Assembly (NCBI RefSeq): GCF_016863335.1
Contig: NZ_BOOR01000021.1
Location: 166,599 to 230,598 of the forward strand
DNA length: 64,000 nucleotides
Direction of reading: 5' to 3'
DNA from: Planotetraspora thailandica
GTDB taxonomy: Bacteria > Actinomycetota > Actinomycetes > Streptosporangiales > Streptosporangiaceae
The position numbers and the translations under genes are program-made. The notes under the pieces are model-generated. The model was not told the DNA's origin and did no database searches. It worked only from the letters and a program-made list of their open reading frames with translations. Positions within the stretch are counted from its first letter, which is position 1. The number at the start of each line of letters is the position of its first letter. Positions 8,487 to 17,714 of the stretch are shown piece by piece.

Positions 8487-10595
8487 GTGAGCGAAGAGGA
8501 CATGCTGCGGGAAGAGGCAGAGGAGCGGCTGCGGGCGCTCGCGGGCGAAGGCGCGCGTCTGCGCGACGACCAGTGGTCCGCGATCAAGGCGCTCGTCGTC
8601 GACCGCCGCAGGGCGCTGGTCGTGCAGCGCACCGGGTGGGGCAAGTCCGCCGTCTACTTCGTCGCGACGGGCCTCCTGCGCGAGCTGGGCGAGGGCCCGA
8701 CGGTCATCATCTCCCCGCTGCTCGCGCTGATGCGCAACCAGATCGCCGCCGCCGAGCGAGCTGGCATCCATGCCGCCACCATCAATTCGGCCAACCCGGA
8801 GGAGTGGGAGAAGACCTACGCGCAGGTCGCCGAGGGCATGGTCGACGTGCTGCTGGTCAGCCCCGAACGCCTCAACAACCCCGAGTTCCGGGACCAGGTG
8901 CTGCCCGAGCTGGCGGAGAGCGCCGGTCTTGTGGTGATCGACGAAGCCCACTGCATCTCCGACTGGGGTCACGACTTCCGGCCCGACTACCGCCGGCTGC
9001 GCACGATGCTGGCCGACCTGCCCCCCGGCATTCCGGTGCTCGCCACCACCGCGACGGCCAACGCCCGTGTCACCCGCGACGTCGCCGAGCAGTTGGCCGT
9101 GGTGGGCGACTTCGACGACGACGAGGCCGAGGACGTGCTGGTGCTGCGCGGCCCGCTGGAGCGCGACAGCCTCCACCTCGGCGTCGTACGGCTGAGCGGC
9201 GCCGAACAACGGCTCGCGTGGTTGTCCGAGACGCTGCACGAACTGCCGGGCTCCGGCATCGTCTACACGCTGACCGTGGCCGCCGCCCAGGAGATCGCGG
9301 CCTACCTGCGTGAGCAGGGGCACCCGGTGGCCGCCTACACCGGGCAGACCGAGCCGGCCGAGCGTCTCGCGGCCGAGGAAGACCTGCTCGGCAACAGGAT
9401 CAAGGCGCTGGTCGCCACGTCGGCCCTGGGGATGGGCTTTGACAAGCCCGACCTGGGCTTCGTCGTCCACATGGGCGCGCCTCCGTCGCCTGTGGCGTAC
9501 TACCAGCAGGTGGGCCGGGCCGGCCGAGGTGTCGAGCAGGCCGAGGTGATCCTCCTGCCGGGCGCGGAAGACCGGGAAATCTGGGGATATTTCGCGTCAC
9601 TGGCGTTTCCGCCTGAGCCGGTGGTCCGTACGACCCTGGAGGCGTTGTCGGAAGAGGGGGTCTTGTCGACCGCCGCCCTGGAGACCCGCGTCGACCTCAG
9701 CCGCGGACGCCTGGAGATGATGCTAAAGGTGCTCGACGTGGACGGCGCGGTCCGCCGGGTCAAGGGCGGCTGGGAGGCGACCGGCGAGCCCTGGGCCTAC
9801 GACGCCGACCGCTACGCGCGGGTCGCGGCCGAGCGCAAAGCCGAGCAGGACGCCATGCTCGGATACATCACCACGGCCGACTGCCGTGAGGAATACCTGC
9901 GCCGCCATCTGGACGACGAGGCCGCGGCGCCGTGCGGCCGCTGCGACAACTGCACCGGCTCCCACCGCTCGCCGGAGACCGCGGCGAAGGCCGTGGACGC
10001 GGCCCGCGCCAGCCTGACGCGGCCGGGTGTCGAAGTGGAGCCGCGGCGGCAGTGGCCCACGGGACTCGCCGATCTCAAGGGCCGGATCAAGCCGGAACTG
10101 TCGGCGGGGGCCGGCCGGGCGCTGGGCCGCCTCACCGACATCGGGTGGGGTTCCCGGCTGCGCGACTTGCTGGCCGCCGGCGACGGCCCGGTGCCGGGCG
10201 ACGTGCTGGCCGCCGTGGTCGACGTCCTCAAGTCGTGGGGATGGTCGGACCGGCCGGTGGCCGTCGTGAGCATCCCGTCGGCCGCGCATCCGGTGCTGGT
10301 GCGCAGCCTCGCGGAGGGGATCGCCGGGATCGGCCGCCTGACCTACCTGGGTGAGCTCGGATACAAGGGAGGGCCACCCGGCCGCCAGTACAACAGCGCC
10401 CAGCGGGTGACCGCGATCCGGCGGACGCTGGCGATGCCGCGGGAACTCGGGGAACGGATCGCCTCGGCGGGCGGGCCCGTGCTGCTCGTGGACGACCGGG
10501 TGGACACCGGCTGGACCATGACCCTCGCCGCCGCCCAGGTGCGCCATGCGGGCGCCCTAGCCGTCCTGCCACTGGTCCTGGCCACCACCACCTGA
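8487..10595 (+). CDS. recQ: RecQ-family DNA helicase with C-terminal phosphoribosyltransferase-like domain
   Basis: 702 aa from the GTG at 8487. Superfamily 2 helicase with motif I QRTGWGKSAV (about 48-57), motif II DEAHCISDWGHDFRPDYRRL, and motif VI QQVGRAGRG. The zinc-binding region has C-x-x-C pairs (CGRCDNC). Instead of an HRDC domain the last 170 residues end in VLLVDDRVDTGWTMT (about 664-678), a PRPP-binding-loop signature of type I phosphoribosyltransferases, as in ComF-like proteins. It unwinds DNA 3'-5' in recombinational repair; what the tail binds is not known to me. Convergent with the PfkB gene across repeat array 1. Confidence 0.9.
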   Translation: MSEEDMLREEAEERLRALAGEGARLRDDQWSAIKALVVDRRRALVVQRTGWGKSAVYFVATGLLRELGEGPTVIISPLLALMRNQIAAAERAGIHAATINSANPEEWEKTYAQVAEGMVDVLLVSPERLNNPEFRDQVLPELAESAGLVVIDEAHCISDWGHDFRPDYRRLRTMLADLPPGIPVLATTATANARVTRDVAEQLAVVGDFDDDEAEDVLVLRGPLERDSLHLGVVRLSGAEQRLAWLSETLHELPGSGIVYTLTVAAAQEIAAYLREQGHPVAAYTGQTEPAERLAAEEDLLGNRIKALVATSALGMGFDKPDLGFVVHMGAPPSPVAYYQQVGRAGRGVEQAEVILLPGAEDREIWGYFASLAFPPEPVVRTTLEALSEEGVLSTAALETRVDLSRGRLEMMLKVLDVDGAVRRVKGGWEATGEPWAYDADRYARVAAERKAEQDAMLGYITTADCREEYLRRHLDDEAAAPCGRCDNCTGSHRSPETAAKAVDAARASLTRPGVEVEPRRQWPTGLADLKGRIKPELSAGAGRALGRLTDIGWGSRLRDLLAAGDGPVPGDVLAAVVDVLKSWGWSDRPVAVVSIPSAAHPVLVRSLAEGIAGIGRLTYLGELGYKGGPPGRQYNSAQRVTAIRRTLAMPRELGERIASAGGPVLLVDDRVDTGWTMTLAAAQVRHAGALAVLPLVLATTT

Positions 10596-10661
10596 CCACA
10601 CGGCGGCGCCGTCATGGCGGCGCCCCCATGGTGGTGTCGCCGTGGTGGTGCCCCCATGGTG

Positions 10662-11024
10662 GTGATCATGCAGAAGTTCGTGGGCATGGGCACTGACCTG
10701 CGACTTCCCGTGCCGTGATCATGCAGAGGTTCGGAGAAATCCCCTCTGACGTGCGCAGACTCTTGTCGTGGTCATGCAGAAGTTCGTGTGCGCGGGGACT
10801 GGCCTGCGACTTTCCGTACGGTGATCATGCAGAAGGTCGAGAACGTTCGCTCTGACCAGGGCGGATTCTTGCCGTGATCATGTACGGCGTGCCGAGGGTC
10901 GCGCCATTGCATGATCACGAAATGAGAAGTGCCAGGTAGGGCGGCATTTCTCCGAACTTCTGCATGATCACGAAAAGTGTTTCGGCCGGTCGGCATAGTG
11001 ATCCGCGAGCTTCTGCATGATCAC
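10662..11024. repeat. Inverted array of 53-bp units, array 1
   Basis: Eight copies of a 19-bp core, consensus GTGATCATGCAGAAGTTCG. Forward copies begin at 10662, 10715, 10768, 10821 and 10874 (the last keeps only GTGATCATG); inverted copies end at 10918, 10971 and 11024. Every step within a half is exactly 53 bp. The 34-bp linkers are diverged but related (several share CTGACCTGCG-like cores), so the unit is a decayed 53-bp tandem repeat, not a CRISPR. The array fills the gap between convergent recQ and the PfkB gene; the 10596-10661 lead-in carries short GGTGGTG repeats and no gene. Confidence 0.9.
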
Positions 11025-11030
11025 CACAAC

Positions 11031-11058
11031 GGGGCCTCGGTCACCACAACGAGGCCCC
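11031..11058. terminator. Hairpin at the right edge of array 1
   Basis: Nine-bp perfect stem GGGGCCTCG / CGAGGCCCC (11031-11039, 11050-11058) with a 10-nt loop, between array 1 and the 3' end of the PfkB gene. The 11059-11166 stretch beyond it holds no gene. Confidence 0.55.
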
Positions 11059-11166
11059 GCGATAGATAACCCTCAGGCGCCCCGAAACACCCCTCAGGCA
11101 CCTTCCAGGGCCTCCAGGTAGCCCGGCGTTCACCCCCAGGCACTTCCGACGCCAGGGGCGGGGTGG

Positions 11167-12060
11167 TCAGAGGCGGGGGCGGGCGCCGAGGTTGGCGATG
11201 CACCGGGCGGCGAGGGCGTTGCCCGCGGCGAGTGCCTCTGCCGGCGGCTTGCCGTCCAGCCACTGGGGCAGGAAACCGGCGGTGAACGCGTCTCCCGCGC
11301 CCGTGCCGTCGACGACCCGGTCGACCGACTCGGCGGGTACGCGGACCGGCTCGGCGCGATTGTTGGTGTACCAGAGCGCGCCGTCGGAGTTCAGTTTGAT
11401 GACGACCTGGGGGAACCAGGCGGTGAGGACCTTGGCTGCCGCGTCGGGCTCCTCCCGGCCCGTGAGCACCTTGGCCTGGTCGGCGTTGGCGAACAGCAGC
11501 TTGGCGCCGTGGGTCCACTCCAGGAACGGCTCGGCGCCGGTGCGCTCGACGGGGGCCGACGACGCGCAGTCGACCGAGATCGACATTCCGGCCCGGCGGG
11601 CCAGGTCGAGCGCGGCCAGGCCAGCGTCGCGGGAGCCCTCGTTGATCAGGGTGTACCCCGAAATGTGCAGATGGGCGCCCGCGGAGAACAGGTCGCGGGG
11701 CAGGTCCTCGGGGGAGAGCGCGGCGTTGGCCCCGGGGTCCGAGAGCATGGTCCGCTCGCCCTTGTGGGTCACCAGGACGACGCAGGTGCCGGTGGGCCGC
11801 TCAGGGTCCATCACGAGACGGGCGTCGACGCCGTAGCCCATGAGTTCCATGTCGCGGTTGCGACCGGTGATGTCGGCGCCGCGGCGGCCGATGAAGGCCA
11901 CTTCGGATCCTTCGACGGCGAGCCAGGATGCGACGTTGGCTCCGGAGCCGCCACCGTGCATGGTCACGACGGCGGGGGTGTCGCTGGCCCTCGCGAGAGG
12001 GTACTTGGCGCGGGCGACCGCGTCCGTCATGAGATCGCCCACCACGACGACCCGCGTCAT
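11167..12060 (-). CDS. PfkB/ribokinase-family carbohydrate kinase
   Basis: 297 aa. ATP-dependent phosphorylation of a sugar or nucleoside hydroxymethyl group; the exact substrate is unclear. N-terminal GGSGANVASWLA binds the sugar; the C-terminal signature DGTGAGDAFTAGF (about residues 248-260) holds the catalytic Asp and the anion hole. The start VVVVGDLMTDAVA is typical. Divergent from the Pat-like gene across a 297-bp intergenic region (12061-12357) that must hold both promoters; I see no strong consensus element there. Confidence 0.88.
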   Translation of the reverse strand: MTRVVVVGDLMTDAVARAKYPLARASDTPAVVTMHGGGSGANVASWLAVEGSEVAFIGRRGADITGRNRDMELMGYGVDARLVMDPERPTGTCVVLVTHKGERTMLSDPGANAALSPEDLPRDLFSAGAHLHISGYTLINEGSRDAGLAALDLARRAGMSISVDCASSAPVERTGAEPFLEWTHGAKLLFANADQAKVLTGREEPDAAAKVLTAWFPQVVIKLNSDGALWYTNNRAEPVRVPAESVDRVVDGTGAGDAFTAGFLPQWLDGKPPAEALAAGNALAARCIANLGARPRL

Positions 12061-12357
12061 GATGTCACCACCTTGCCGACTGCTGTGGAGGTGAGCCCGC
12101 CGTTGCCCATGGAGGGGCGGCGTCCTCTCCGTGCTCTGAGGCTGACGCGAAGAAACTTAACAGTTTCCGGGGGTGTCGTGGGGCATAGAGCGGACACCCG
12201 GGCACAGTCGATGCACAAGCGTTGCCCAACTCACCAGCTGGCGAGTTCCCTGAAAGGGGGATAAGTCGGGTGTTTACTCGGGGTGAACCCACGTGTCACC
12301 AAGAAAAGTAAGAATCACCACAATCAACGGCAACCTTTGCACCGTTAGCCTCAGGTT

Positions 12358-15036
12358 GTGCAACTTCGATACCCCGCCCACTGGGAGGCGGATGTCGTCC
12401 TCTCCGACGGGGGCACGGCACACCTGCGCCCGATCAGACCGGACGACGCCGAGCCGCTTCGCTCGTTCTACTCCCGCCTGTCCGAACAGTCGATCTTCTA
12501 CAGGTTCTTCGGCCCGAGGCCCCGCCTGACCGACCGTGAGATCGCCTGGTTCACCAACGTCGACTACGACAACCGGGTCGCCCTGATCGCCACCATCGGC
12601 ACCGAGATGGTCGCGGTCGTACGGTACGACCGGGTCACGCCTGAAGACCATGCCGAGGTGGCCTTCCTCGTCGAGGACGCCCACCAGGGCAGGGGAGTGG
12701 CCTCGGTGCTGATGGAGCACCTGCGGGCCGCCGCAAGGGAACGCGGGATCAGAACGTTCATCGCCGACGTGCTGCCCGGAAACCACCGCATGACCGGCCT
12801 TTTCCGGCAGGCCGGCTACACGGCGGAGAGCCAGTTCGAAGACGGGGTCGTACGGATGACCCTCGACCTGGCCACCACGGAGACCTCGCGCGAGGTCAGG
12901 CTCGCCCGCGAGCACCGTTCGGAGGCCCGCTCCATCGAGCGCCTGCTCAAGCCGGAGTCCGTCGCGGTGATCGGCGCCAGCCGGGAACCCGGCGGCATCG
13001 GGCAGGCCGTCCTGCGCAATCTGCTCGGAGCCGACTTCTCCGGTCCGGTCTATCCGGTCCACCGGCACGCGCGGGCCGTCGCCGGTGTTCGGGCCTACCG
13101 GAGCGTGTCCGCGATCGACGGGGACGTCGACCTGGCCGTGCTCGCCGTCCCGGCCGAAGGGGTGCTCGACGTCGTCAGGGAATGCGCGGAAAAAGGCGTC
13201 AAGGGGCTGGTCGTGGTCTCCTCCGGCTTCGGTGAGACCGGCGACGACGGCCGCGTGCGCCAGGACGAGCTCGTCAGCATCTCCCGGGCGTACGGGTTGC
13301 GCGTCGTCGGGCCCAACTGCCTCGGCATCGCCAACACCGATCCCGCCGTCCGGCTCAACGCGACCCTCGCGGCGACCCTGCCCGGGCGGGGCCGAGTGGG
13401 ATTCTTCAGCCAGTCCGGCGCGCTCGGCACGGCCCTGCTCCAGCGGGTCGCCCAGCGGGGCATGGGCATCTCGACCTTCGTGTCCGCAGGAAACCGGGCG
13501 GACGTATCCGGCAACGACCTCCTGCAGTACTGGGAGGAGGACGCGGCGACCGACGTGATCCTCCTCTACCTGGAGTCCCTGGGAAACCCGCGCAAGTTCA
13601 CCCGGCTGGCCCGCCGGATCTCGCGGAGCAAGCCGATCGTGGTGGTCAAGAGCCGCGGCGTGCCCGGCGCGCATGCCGCCCCGGCGCTCGACCTTCCCGA
13701 CACCGCGCTCAGCTCGCTCTTCGAGCAGGCCGGGGTGATTCGCGTCGACGACCTCACCCAGCTGTTCGACGTCGCGCAGCTCCTCGCCTACCAGCCGCTT
13801 CCCACAGGCCCACGGGTCGGCCTGGTGAGCAACTCCGACGCCTTGGCGCTGCTCGCCGAGGAGGCCTGCGTGGCCGCGGGCCTGGAACCCGCCCCACCGG
13901 TGAACCTGGGGGCCCAGGCCGGGGCCGCCGAGTACGCCCGGGCTTTGTCGGACGTCCTGAACGACGTGGACGCCGCGGTCGTCGTCTACATGCCGCCCAT
14001 CCCCGGCCGTACGGATGAGATCGCCGCCGAGCTGGTCAAGGCGGCCGGCGAATCCGGCAAGCCGGTGCTCGCCACCTTCCAGGGCGAGATGGGCATGCCC
14101 CCCGCCCTCAGAGTCACCGTCGGCTCTCCCGGCGAGACGGACGCGGCTCCCCAGAAGGGGTCCATCCCCTCCTATCCCGCGCCCGAGGAGGCCGTGCGGG
14201 CGCTGGCCCATGCCGTACGGCACGCCCGGTGGCGGGAGCAGCCGGCGGGGACCGTTCCCGAACCGGAGGGCGTCGACGCCAAGGGAGCCCGCGCACTTGT
14301 CGCGGCCGCACTCGGGCAGGAGGGGCATGAGGGACACGCCGGGTCCGGAGACCGGGGCGGGGAGATCCACGACGTGGAGATCGACGCCACCGAGTTACTG
14401 GCCTGCTACGGGGTGGAGGTCTGGCCGGCCGAGGTGGTCGCCTCGGCGGACGAGGCGGTCGCCGCGGCCGAACGGCTCGGCTACCCCGTGGTGGTCAAGG
14501 CCGCCGATCCCGCCGCCGCCAAGCAGGCCGGAACCGTGCGGATCGGCCTCGCCGAACCCTCGGGGGTCCGGCAGGCCTACACGGGCCTGGGCGCGGTGCT
14601 CGGCCCGGGAGCGGCCCTCGCCGTACAACGCATGGCCCCCCAGCCGGCGGTGCCGACGGTCGTCGGCGTCGTCCAGGACAGGTATTTCGGCGGGGTCGTG
14701 TCGTTCGGCCTGGCCGAGGTGGCCGCCCGTCTCCTCGGCGACCGGGCCTACCGGCTCGCCCCCCTCACCGGGGAGGACGCCCAGAGCCTGGTGCGCTCGG
14801 TTCGCACCGCGCCGTTGCTTTTCGGCCGGTACGGCTACCCGCCCGTCGCCGTGGACGCCCTGAGCGACCTGCTCGTGCGGGTGGGCCTGCTGGCCGACGC
14901 CCTGCCGGAGGTGATCAGGATGGATCTCGACCCGGTGCTGGTCGGCACCTCCGGGGCGGTGGTTCTGGGGGCGCGCGCCGTCCTGCGGCCCGTCTCCGGG
15001 CCGCGCCCCGACGTCGGTCCCCGCCGCCTGGGCTGA
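12358..15036 (+). CDS. GNAT / ADP-forming acyl-CoA synthetase-like fusion (Pat-type protein acetyltransferase)
   Basis: 892 aa from a GTG. N-terminal GNAT domain (about 20-165; acetyl-CoA loop EDAHQGRGVASVL), CoA-binding Rossmann domain (about 200-330; SVAVIGASREPGGIGQAV), succinyl-CoA-ligase-like domain (GFFSQSGALG, about 350-490) and C-terminal ATP-grasp (YPVVVKAADP, about 700-880). This is the domain order reported for Streptomyces PatA, where GNAT comes first; enterobacterial Pat has it last. Such proteins acetylate lysines, for example of acetyl-CoA synthetase. Whether the synthetase part is catalytic cannot be judged: its phospho-acceptor His was not clearly identified. Confidence 0.88.
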   Translation: MQLRYPAHWEADVVLSDGGTAHLRPIRPDDAEPLRSFYSRLSEQSIFYRFFGPRPRLTDREIAWFTNVDYDNRVALIATIGTEMVAVVRYDRVTPEDHAEVAFLVEDAHQGRGVASVLMEHLRAAARERGIRTFIADVLPGNHRMTGLFRQAGYTAESQFEDGVVRMTLDLATTETSREVRLAREHRSEARSIERLLKPESVAVIGASREPGGIGQAVLRNLLGADFSGPVYPVHRHARAVAGVRAYRSVSAIDGDVDLAVLAVPAEGVLDVVRECAEKGVKGLVVVSSGFGETGDDGRVRQDELVSISRAYGLRVVGPNCLGIANTDPAVRLNATLAATLPGRGRVGFFSQSGALGTALLQRVAQRGMGISTFVSAGNRADVSGNDLLQYWEEDAATDVILLYLESLGNPRKFTRLARRISRSKPIVVVKSRGVPGAHAAPALDLPDTALSSLFEQAGVIRVDDLTQLFDVAQLLAYQPLPTGPRVGLVSNSDALALLAEEACVAAGLEPAPPVNLGAQAGAAEYARALSDVLNDVDAAVVVYMPPIPGRTDEIAAELVKAAGESGKPVLATFQGEMGMPPALRVTVGSPGETDAAPQKGSIPSYPAPEEAVRALAHAVRHARWREQPAGTVPEPEGVDAKGARALVAAALGQEGHEGHAGSGDRGGEIHDVEIDATELLACYGVEVWPAEVVASADEAVAAAERLGYPVVVKAADPAAAKQAGTVRIGLAEPSGVRQAYTGLGAVLGPGAALAVQRMAPQPAVPTVVGVVQDRYFGGVVSFGLAEVAARLLGDRAYRLAPLTGEDAQSLVRSVRTAPLLFGRYGYPPVAVDALSDLLVRVGLLADALPEVIRMDLDPVLVGTSGAVVLGARAVLRPVSGPRPDVGPRRLG

Positions 15037-15089
15037 CGGACGACCGTTCGGGTGTGAAACCGGTGTCCCTTACAGGGCAGGATGGACCT

Positions 15090-15680
15090 ATGAGGGAAAC
15101 CCGAGTCTCCGCCGCGGGCATGCGCGAAGCCATTGACCGCAGCGGCTACTACCCCGATCTGGTCGCCGACGCCGTCGACTCCGCTCTCGGCAAGGAGCCG
15201 GTCACGGCGTACGTCGTACATCACGAGGCCACGTTCGACCCGGCGATGGAAGTGCGCAGGCACGTCACGGTGCTGGTGCTGTCGCCCACCCGCTTGCTCG
15301 TCTGCCACACCGACGAGCACCCGCCCGCCGAGGGCATGCCCGCCTCGCACGCCTCTACCACCACCGAGGCCGTACGACTCAGTCGCATCCAGTCGGTCGC
15401 GGTGACCAGGGTCGTGCCCGACCCCGCGTCGTACGTGCCGGGGGTCCCGCCGAGCGAGGTCACGCTCACCATCGGCTGGGGGGCCATCTCTCATGTCGAC
15501 CTCGAGCCCGCGACCTGCGGCGACGAGAACTGCGAAGCCGACCACGGCTACACCGGCGCGATCACGGCCGACGACCTGGCCCTCAGGGTGAGCGAGGCGG
15601 CCGACGGGCCCGAGGCCGTCACCCACGTGCTGGCCTTCGCCAAGGCGCTGTCCGAGGCCACCGCCCGCGCCGCCACCTGA
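15090..15680 (+). CDS. DUF5998 family protein
   Basis: 196 aa. Actinobacterial conserved family of unknown function: VHHEATFDPAMEVRRHVTVLVLSPTRLLVCHTDEH and a Cys-containing segment CGDENCEADHGYTG (possible metal site, inferred). No signal peptide or membrane segment. The start at 15090 begins MRETRVSAAG; a start 12 codons upstream is possible. It is 25 bp before the phosphodiesterase gene and likely in its operon. Confidence 0.8.
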   Translation: MRETRVSAAGMREAIDRSGYYPDLVADAVDSALGKEPVTAYVVHHEATFDPAMEVRRHVTVLVLSPTRLLVCHTDEHPPAEGMPASHASTTTEAVRLSRIQSVAVTRVVPDPASYVPGVPPSEVTLTIGWGAISHVDLEPATCGDENCEADHGYTGAITADDLALRVSEAADGPEAVTHVLAFAKALSEATARAAT

Positions 15681-15705
15681 CCTGCCGACCGACGCTGGAG
15701 ACGAC

Positions 15706-16863
15706 GTGACAGACGCGGGAACGTACCCCACAGGCCCCACGGGGGCGTACCCAGCCGTGCCGTACGTTCCCGCGTACGGCACGGCGTCTCTGGCCGACCT
15801 GCCGGAGTCGATGCTCTCCTCGCTTGGCCTTCCGGGCTCCAACGTGCTCGGGCTCGAACCCGCGGCGCGGGTGTGCCTGTTCCTCGTCGACGGCCTCGGC
15901 GCCGAACTCCTCGCCGCGCACGCCGACGCCGCGCCGTTCCTGACCGGCCAGACGGCGCGCACGATCTCGGCGGGCTTCCCGTCGTCCACGCCGACCAGCC
16001 TCGCCACGCTCGGCACCGGGATCCCGCCGGGGGAGCACGGCATGGTCGGCATCCATATGGCGGTGCCCGGGGAGGGCCGGCTGCTGGACTGCCTGCGCTG
16101 GACGGCCCCCGGCCTGCCCGTAGATCCGGATGTCTGGCAGCCCGCGGAGACCGTCTACCAGCGGTTGTCCGCCCACGGAGCCGACCCGGTCTACGTCGCC
16201 CCCGCCGCGTTCGACGGAACCGGCCTCACCCGCGCGGTCTACAGGGGCATGCGTTACTGGCCCGCCGACACCGTCGACGAACGGGTCGACGGTGTACGGC
16301 AGGCCCTGGCGGACAGTTCGTTCGTCACCGTCTACTACGGCGACCTCGATCTCGCGGGCCACCTCGCGGGCTGGGGGAGCGACCGGTGGCTCGAACAGCT
16401 CGCCGTCGTCGACCAGATGGCCGAGCGGATCGCCGGGGGGCTTCCCCCGGGATCGGCGCTCTACGTGACCGCCGACCACGGCATGATCAACGTTGTCGAC
16501 AAGGTCGACGTGGACAACCGCCCCGATCTCCAGGAAGGCGTGACCATGCTCGGCGGCGACGCCCGCGCCCGCCACGTCTACACCGAGCCCGGCGCGGCGG
16601 AAGCCGTACGGGAGACCTGGAGTGAGGCCCTTCACGGCCGTGCCTGGGTGGTCACCCGCGAGGAGGCGGCAGACGCGGGCTGGTTCGGCCGCCGGGTGCG
16701 CAAGGAGTGGCTAGGCCGGATCGGCGACGTCATGGCCGTGGCGTACGGCGGCTGCGCGATCGTCGCCTCGCGCACCGAACCGCTGGAGTCGGCCCTGGTC
16801 GGCTATCACGGGTCGTTGACGCGGGCCGAACAGAGCGTGCCGCTGCTGGAGGTGCGCCGATGA
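15706..16863 (+). CDS. Alkaline-phosphatase-superfamily type I phosphodiesterase/nucleotide pyrophosphatase
   Basis: 385 aa, GTG start. Metalloenzyme of the nucleotide pyrophosphatase branch: FLVDGLGAELL (first metal Asp, about residues 63-73), nucleophile Thr/Ser region FPSSTPTSLATLGTG (about 88-102), and TADHGMINV with metal-binding Asp-His (about 259-267). Hydrolyses phosphodiester or pyrophosphate bonds; the natural substrate is unknown. No signal peptide, so probably cytoplasmic. It follows the DUF5998 gene and precedes the sulfurtransferase gene. Confidence 0.85.
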   Translation: MTDAGTYPTGPTGAYPAVPYVPAYGTASLADLPESMLSSLGLPGSNVLGLEPAARVCLFLVDGLGAELLAAHADAAPFLTGQTARTISAGFPSSTPTSLATLGTGIPPGEHGMVGIHMAVPGEGRLLDCLRWTAPGLPVDPDVWQPAETVYQRLSAHGADPVYVAPAAFDGTGLTRAVYRGMRYWPADTVDERVDGVRQALADSSFVTVYYGDLDLAGHLAGWGSDRWLEQLAVVDQMAERIAGGLPPGSALYVTADHGMINVVDKVDVDNRPDLQEGVTMLGGDARARHVYTEPGAAEAVRETWSEALHGRAWVVTREEAADAGWFGRRVRKEWLGRIGDVMAVAYGGCAIVASRTEPLESALVGYHGSLTRAEQSVPLLEVRR

Positions 16864-16895
16864 TGAAGTCAGCTTTGGAGGTAAGCATCGAATGA
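16860..16895 (+). other. Possible 11-codon leader ORF bridging two genes
   Basis: ATG at 16860 (overlapping the phosphodiesterase stop) opens MMKSALEVSIE and ends in a TGA that overlaps the ATG of the sulfurtransferase (ATGA). The ribosome binding site TTGGAGGT of the downstream gene lies inside it. It could couple translation, or be chance in a 28-bp spacer. Confidence 0.25.
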
Positions 16896-17704
16896 GCCCG
16901 CTGATCACGCCGGAGGAGCTCTCCGCCCTCCACGACGTCACCATCTTGGACGTGCGCTGGCGGCTCGGAGGCCCGCCCGGGGCGCAGTCCTACGCGGAAG
17001 GGCACATTCCCGGTGCCGTCTTCTGCGACCTCGACACCGACCTCGCCTCGCCTCCCGGGCCTGGCGGACGTCATCCGCTGCCGACCGCGAAGAGCTTCCA
17101 GTCGGCGATGCGCAGGCTCGGCGTGTCCGGCACACGCGCCGTGGTCGTCTACGACGACTCCGATGCGAGTTCGGCGGCCCGGGCGTGGTGGACGCTGCGC
17201 TACTTCGGCCACCCCGACGTGCGGGTGCTCGACGGCGGCCTGCGGGCCTGGGAGCAGGAGGGCCTGCCCGTCGTGAAGGACGCCGCCGCCGTCGCGCCCG
17301 GCGACTTCGAGGCGTCCCCCGGCGGAATGCCGGTCCTCGACGCCGACCAGGCCGCCGCGCTCGCCGACGGCGGAGTGCTGCTCGACGCTCGGGCGACGGA
17401 GCGCTACCGCGGGGAGGTCGAGCCCGTGGACCCGGTGGCCGGGCACATCCCCGGAGCGGTCAGTGCGCCTACCGCGGAGAACGTCGAGCCGGGCGGCAAG
17501 TTCCGGGCGAGCGGCTTCCTGCGGGAGCGATTCAACACCCTTGGCGTGGTCGAGGGCGTGCCGGTCGGGGCTTATTGCGGCTCCGGGGTGACGGCGGCGC
17601 ACGAGGTACTCGCGTTGGAGGTGGCGGGCATCCCGGCAGCCCTGTACGTCGGATCGTGGTCCAACTGGGTCGCCGATCCCACCCGCCCCGTCGCCACCGG
17701 CTGA
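16892..17704 (+). CDS. sseA: Two-domain rhodanese sulfurtransferase (3-mercaptopyruvate type)
   Basis: 270 aa with an ideal GGAGGT ribosome binding site. Inactive N-terminal rhodanese domain (about 8-120: TILDVRWRLGG, GGRHPLP) and catalytic C-terminal domain (about 145-265) with the loop YCGSGVTAAHE. CGSGVT(A) loops are associated with 3-mercaptopyruvate sulfurtransferases, CRKGVT with thiosulfate-specific enzymes, so mercaptopyruvate is the likelier donor. Its 3' end faces repeat array 2. Confidence 0.88.
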   Translation: MSPLITPEELSALHDVTILDVRWRLGGPPGAQSYAEGHIPGAVFCDLDTDLASPPGPGGRHPLPTAKSFQSAMRRLGVSGTRAVVVYDDSDASSAARAWWTLRYFGHPDVRVLDGGLRAWEQEGLPVVKDAAAVAPGDFEASPGGMPVLDADQAAALADGGVLLDARATERYRGEVEPVDPVAGHIPGAVSAPTAENVEPGGKFRASGFLRERFNTLGVVEGVPVGAYCGSGVTAAHEVLALEVAGIPAALYVGSWSNWVADPTRPVATG

Positions 17705-17714
17705 CCACTTTGCC

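Noticed and set aside
10662..11024. CRISPR array
   Set aside because: Regular 19-bp repeats with 34-bp linkers look CRISPR-like, but the orientation flips mid-array, the linkers are related to each other, the repeat is too short, and no cas genes are present.
12335..12360. Leaderless promoter directly before the Pat-like gene
   Set aside because: A TAGCCT box lies 7 bp before the GTG, but no acceptable -35 hexamer is seen at the right distance.
12274..14370. Minus-strand frame of 698 codons
   Set aside because: Antisense shadow of the GNAT/acyl-CoA synthetase gene.
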